This document shows, piece after piece, positions 61,515 to 64,000 of a stretch of DNA of 64,000 nt. The first letter of the stretch is position 1; the number at the start of each line of letters is the position of its first letter. Source of the DNA: Peptoniphilus_A harei_B (GTDB taxonomy: Bacteria > Bacillota > Clostridia > Tissierellales > Peptoniphilaceae); assembly GCA_032560695.1 (NCBI GenBank), contig JAWGHR010000001.1:186001-250000 (forward strand), read 5' to 3'. Under the pieces are notes generated by a model that had not been told where the DNA came from, searched no databases, and was given only the letters and a program-made list of their open reading frames with translations. Both the position numbers and the translations under genes were made by a program.

Positions 61515-62583
61515 CTTTACTCCTCCTTGTAAGTGCGTAAATTATCATTCCATTTGTGATTATCATTCTTAGTATTTCTGAAATATCTATATTTAGTGCA
61601 CCATTTATAACTGTAGGAGTAAGTGTAATTACACCTTGGAATAAAAATGTACCAATTATAACATTTGGAATAGATGCCTTGTTAATACTTGCACCACCAA
61701 TTAGTAGGGCTGCTACTGTTTGGAAGGTAAAGGCAAGTGGAGCTTGGTAAAGTTGGATAAAACCATAGGATTGTTGGTAAATAATAATTCCAACTGCAGC
61801 AAGTACTGTAGAGAACATTACAGAAACTAGCCTTACCCTGTTTATATTAATTCCAGATGCTCTCGCATACTCTGGGTTAGATCCAACAGCTGTCATAGCT
61901 GTACCAGTCTTTGTCTTAAAGAATGCCCAAACAATAAAAGCCATAAGAGCAAAGATTAAGAACATTCCAACTGGAATCCTAACTCCAAGTATGTTAATAG
62001 ATAAAAAGTTATTTAAAAGACCTTCAGTTACTCTAGTTCCATTTTCTAATACCTTGGACTTCATCCAATAATCTGCAACTGGAACTTGTTGTGAAAGTCC
62101 CTTACCACTATAACTTAGTACGGAAACTGGATTCTTGTAAGGTAGAACCAAATAAGCAATACACATAAAGGCTGTGAATGAATAACCTACATAAGTAGCT
62201 ATAAGCATTTCATCACCCTTAATCCTATTTAATAAAATTCCGTAGAAAAATCCAAAAACTATTGCTATAAGAGCAGCAAATATCATTGCAATAAATATAC
62301 CTGCAAATCCTTTGAAGCCAAACTCAATAGATGTAACTCCACCAAGTATTCCTGCTACAACTCCAATTGGAATACCAAAGTTAAGCCCACAACCAGATTG
62401 CACCATAGGCACAAGAGATAGAACTAGAACTGAGAACATTCCAAATCTTGAAAATACGTTTTGGACAGAATCAGTAAGAGAAACACCAGCCATTGGAGCA
62501 GCTATAAAAAGCATTAAAAGGAAAACTGCAATAATAAGTCTTGGTATTCCTATTTGTTGTATTAAACTTTTCTTTTTAGTCAT
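61507..62583 (-). CDS. ABC importer permease, nucleoside/simple-sugar type (first permease)
   Basis: 358 residues. I start at the ATG at 62583, which overlaps the ATPase stop and has GGAG nine bases upstream. GCGLNFGIPIGVVAGILGG and LLIGGASINKASIPNVIIGT correspond to the same segments in the other permease. About ten membrane helices. BPD_transp_2 permeases of this type usually import nucleosides or sugars with a BMP-like lipoprotein, which is not in the window. Confidence 0.9.
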   Translation of the reverse strand: MTKKKSLIQQIGIPRLIIAVFLLMLFIAAPMAGVSLTDSVQNVFSRFGMFSVLVLSLVPMVQSGCGLNFGIPIGVVAGILGGVTSIEFGFKGFAGIFIAMIFAALIAIVFGFFYGILLNRIKGDEMLIATYVGYSFTAFMCIAYLVLPYKNPVSVLSYSGKGLSQQVPVADYWMKSKVLENGTRVTEGLLNNFLSINILGVRIPVGMFLIFALMAFIVWAFFKTKTGTAMTAVGSNPEYARASGININRVRLVSVMFSTVLAAVGIIIYQQSYGFIQLYQAPLAFTFQTVAALLIGGASINKASIPNVIIGTFLFQGVITLTPTVINGALNIDISEILRMIITNGMIIYALTRRSKDE

Positions 62584-64000
62584 TTCCAAGCTCTCCTTCC
62601 CCACTCATTAGAAGTCCAAACTTTGTTGGATCAGCACTAGCTGGAAGTATTCCTGCGATTTTACCTTCACAGATAACGGCAATCCTGTCACAAATACTTC
62701 TTAGTTCTTCAAGTTCTGATGAGACCATTACAATAGTTGTGTTGTCTTTTTCATTAGATTCCTTTAGGGCATCAAGAACAAGCTCTTTAGCACCTATATC
62801 AATACCTCTTGTAGGTTCTGATACAAATAGAAGGTCTGGCTCCATGGCAAATGCCTTGGCAAGACATACTTTTTGTTGGTTACCACCAGATAAGTTTCCT
62901 GCCTTTTGATCAGAACCTGTAGTCCTGATAGCAAGAGACTCAATATACCCATCAGACAATTCTCTCATTTTAGCTTCATCTCTAAATTTGAAGCCAAATC
63001 TCTTTTTAATAAATTTTTCTTGGACCTGCATTGCGTTAAAGGCAATATTCCAAAAGATTGGTTCTTCTAGTAAAAGTCCAACTCCCCTTCTATCTTCTGA
63101 TACAAAGGCAATTTTATTTTTCAAGATATCTAGGGTATCACCAAGTTTTAATTCCTTCCCATTGTAAATGATCTTACCACCTACAGGATATGTTCCAAGG
63201 ATCCCATTAGGTATACCAAGCTTTCCTTGACCTGCAAGTCCAGCAATACCTAAAATTTCACCCCTAATGACTGAAAGATTAACATCATATACAGCTTCAC
63301 CTGGCATATCAACCCAGAGATGTTCAATTTCCATTATGTGGTCATTGGATTCAAGGTGCTTTTCAAGTTTTTCCTTGGCTACCTTTTTCTCTCCATCTCT
63401 TCCAACCATCCATTGAGCTATTTGTTCAATAGATAGGTCTTCATTTTTTCTATCTTCAATTATTTCACCATCTCTTAAGACAACAACTTGATCACAAACA
63501 CTTGTGATTTCACGAAGTCTGTGAGTGATGAAAATTATGGAAATCCCAAGATTTGCAAGAGTCCTCAAAGAATCTGTAAGGTTATTTGCCTCAGTTTCTG
63601 TAAGAACTGCTGTTGGCTCATCCATAATAATTAATTTAACATTTTTTCTTGTCATTTCCCTTGCAATTTCAATAAATTGCTTGTGGCCTACAGGCATTTC
63701 TGAAACAAGTGCATTAGTATCGATATTCACTTCAAGAGTATCTAGTGACTTACCTGCAATTTTTATGTTTTCTTTAGCATCAATACTTTCTAATTTTTTT
63801 CCAAAAATTTTAGATATTACAGAAGAATTAGTTTCTTCCATATCTAGTGTAATATTTTCTGCTACTGTAAAACCAGGGATTAAACTAAATTCTTGATGTA
63901 CCATTCCTATGCCTGCATTCAAGGCGTCAATTGGATTTTTAAAGTCAATTAATTTTCCGTCAAAATAAATTTCACCGTTATAACCGCCTGTGTCTCTAAT
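62576..64000 (-). CDS. Double-ATPase subunit of a nucleoside/simple-sugar ABC importer (cut by window end)
   Basis: The frame stays open to the window edge; the N-terminal part with the first Walker A is outside. Visible for the first module: GMVHQEFSLIPGFTVAENI (Q-loop), EMPVGHKQFIEIAREM (signature), LIIMDEPTAVLT (Walker B) and IFITHRL (H-loop). The second module has a degenerate Walker A (GIAGLAGQGKLGIP), FVSEDRRGVGLLLEEP, an intact NLSGGNQQKVCLAKA signature and LLFVSEPTRGIDIGAKELV. This asymmetry is usual in RbsA/YufO-type ATPases. A TTG at 63922 is internal, not the start. Confidence 0.92.
   Translation of the reverse strand: MRDTGGYNGEIYFDGKLIDFKNPIDALNAGIGMVHQEFSLIPGFTVAENITLDMEETNSSVISKIFGKKLESIDAKENIKIAGKSLDTLEVNIDTNALVSEMPVGHKQFIEIAREMTRKNVKLIIMDEPTAVLTETEANNLTDSLRTLANLGISIIFITHRLREITSVCDQVVVLRDGEIIEDRKNEDLSIEQIAQWMVGRDGEKKVAKEKLEKHLESNDHIMEIEHLWVDMPGEAVYDVNLSVIRGEILGIAGLAGQGKLGIPNGILGTYPVGGKIIYNGKELKLGDTLDILKNKIAFVSEDRRGVGLLLEEPIFWNIAFNAMQVQEKFIKKRFGFKFRDEAKMRELSDGYIESLAIRTTGSDQKAGNLSGGNQQKVCLAKAFAMEPDLLFVSEPTRGIDIGAKELVLDALKESNEKDNTTIVMVSSELEELRSICDRIAVICEGKIAGILPASADPTKFGLLMSGEGELGND

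Noticed and set aside
63922..64000. TTG at 63922 as the start of the ABC ATPase
   Set aside because: The frame continues to the window edge with ATPase-like sequence (GGYNGEIYFDGKLIDF), so the gene begins outside.

Overview
The window is low-GC, tightly packed DNA from an anaerobic Firmicute. The gene set (acetate kinase, an acyl-CoA dehydrogenase/ETF/rubredoxin fusion, a flavodiiron protein, a hemerythrin protein, a glmS ribozyme, CIRCE-controlled hrcA-grpE-dnaK-dnaJ, strong AGGAGG-type ribosome binding sites) and protein style fit the Peptoniphilaceae (Anaerococcus/Peptoniphilus group). That placement is inference; there is no rRNA gene in the window to confirm it. No tRNA, insertion sequence, prophage or CRISPR array was found.

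Layout. 1-6550 (minus): heat-shock and translation operon hrcA-grpE-dnaK-dnaJ-prmA-rsmE-mtaB with a consensus promoter and a perfect CIRCE operator. 6660-10160 (plus): lepB, lepA, hemW. 10280-13900 (minus): comEC, holA, rpsT. 13968-15668 (plus): an AlaX-L-like protein that has lost every zinc ligand. 15780-17075: a divergent secreted protein and lipoprotein. 17219-23980 (minus): conserved housekeeping and unknown genes, including a 27-residue membrane peptide, a YhcC radical SAM protein, a DUF1292 protein, pepD, a divergent RelA/SpoT-like protein, a parvulin and an acyl-ACP thioesterase. 24045-27420 (plus): glmS behind its ribozyme, then a CNNM/CorC protein. 27463-30025 (minus): an unknown gene, an SLH protein and a hemerythrin pair. 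Divergent from the hemerythrin pair, across a CRP/FNR-type palindrome, are two unlisted 40-residue membrane peptides. 30528-32514 (minus): ackA, yceD, rpmF. 32616-34613 (plus): tmcAL, an orphan gene and a second, decayed copy of the tmcAL tail.

35571-45421 (minus) is the most interesting accessory block. It is a five-gene, mostly overlapping operon: SNF2-type helicase with an N-terminal PLD-like region, DUF4391 protein, type III modification methylase, type III restriction subunit and GIY-YIG/DUF4357 protein. It looks like an extended type III restriction-modification defence island. Behind it lie an 11-unit 18-bp degenerate tandem repeat and an error-prone polymerase cassette (UmuC/UvrX-like polymerase, YolD-like protein, small unknown).

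48357-51552 (minus): the acyl-CoA dehydrogenase-ETF-rubredoxin fusion and FprA form an operon under a consensus promoter with an overlapping palindrome, probably an O2/NO-scavenging pair. 51861-53467 (plus): nitroreductase and an EIIC-like membrane protein. 53531-58948 (minus): a GNAT protein, then a TetR-MMPL-repeat-protein export operon with two matching operators. 59191-60066: a lipoprotein. 60372-64000 (minus): two permeases and a double-ATPase subunit of a nucleoside/sugar-type ABC importer, cut by the window end.
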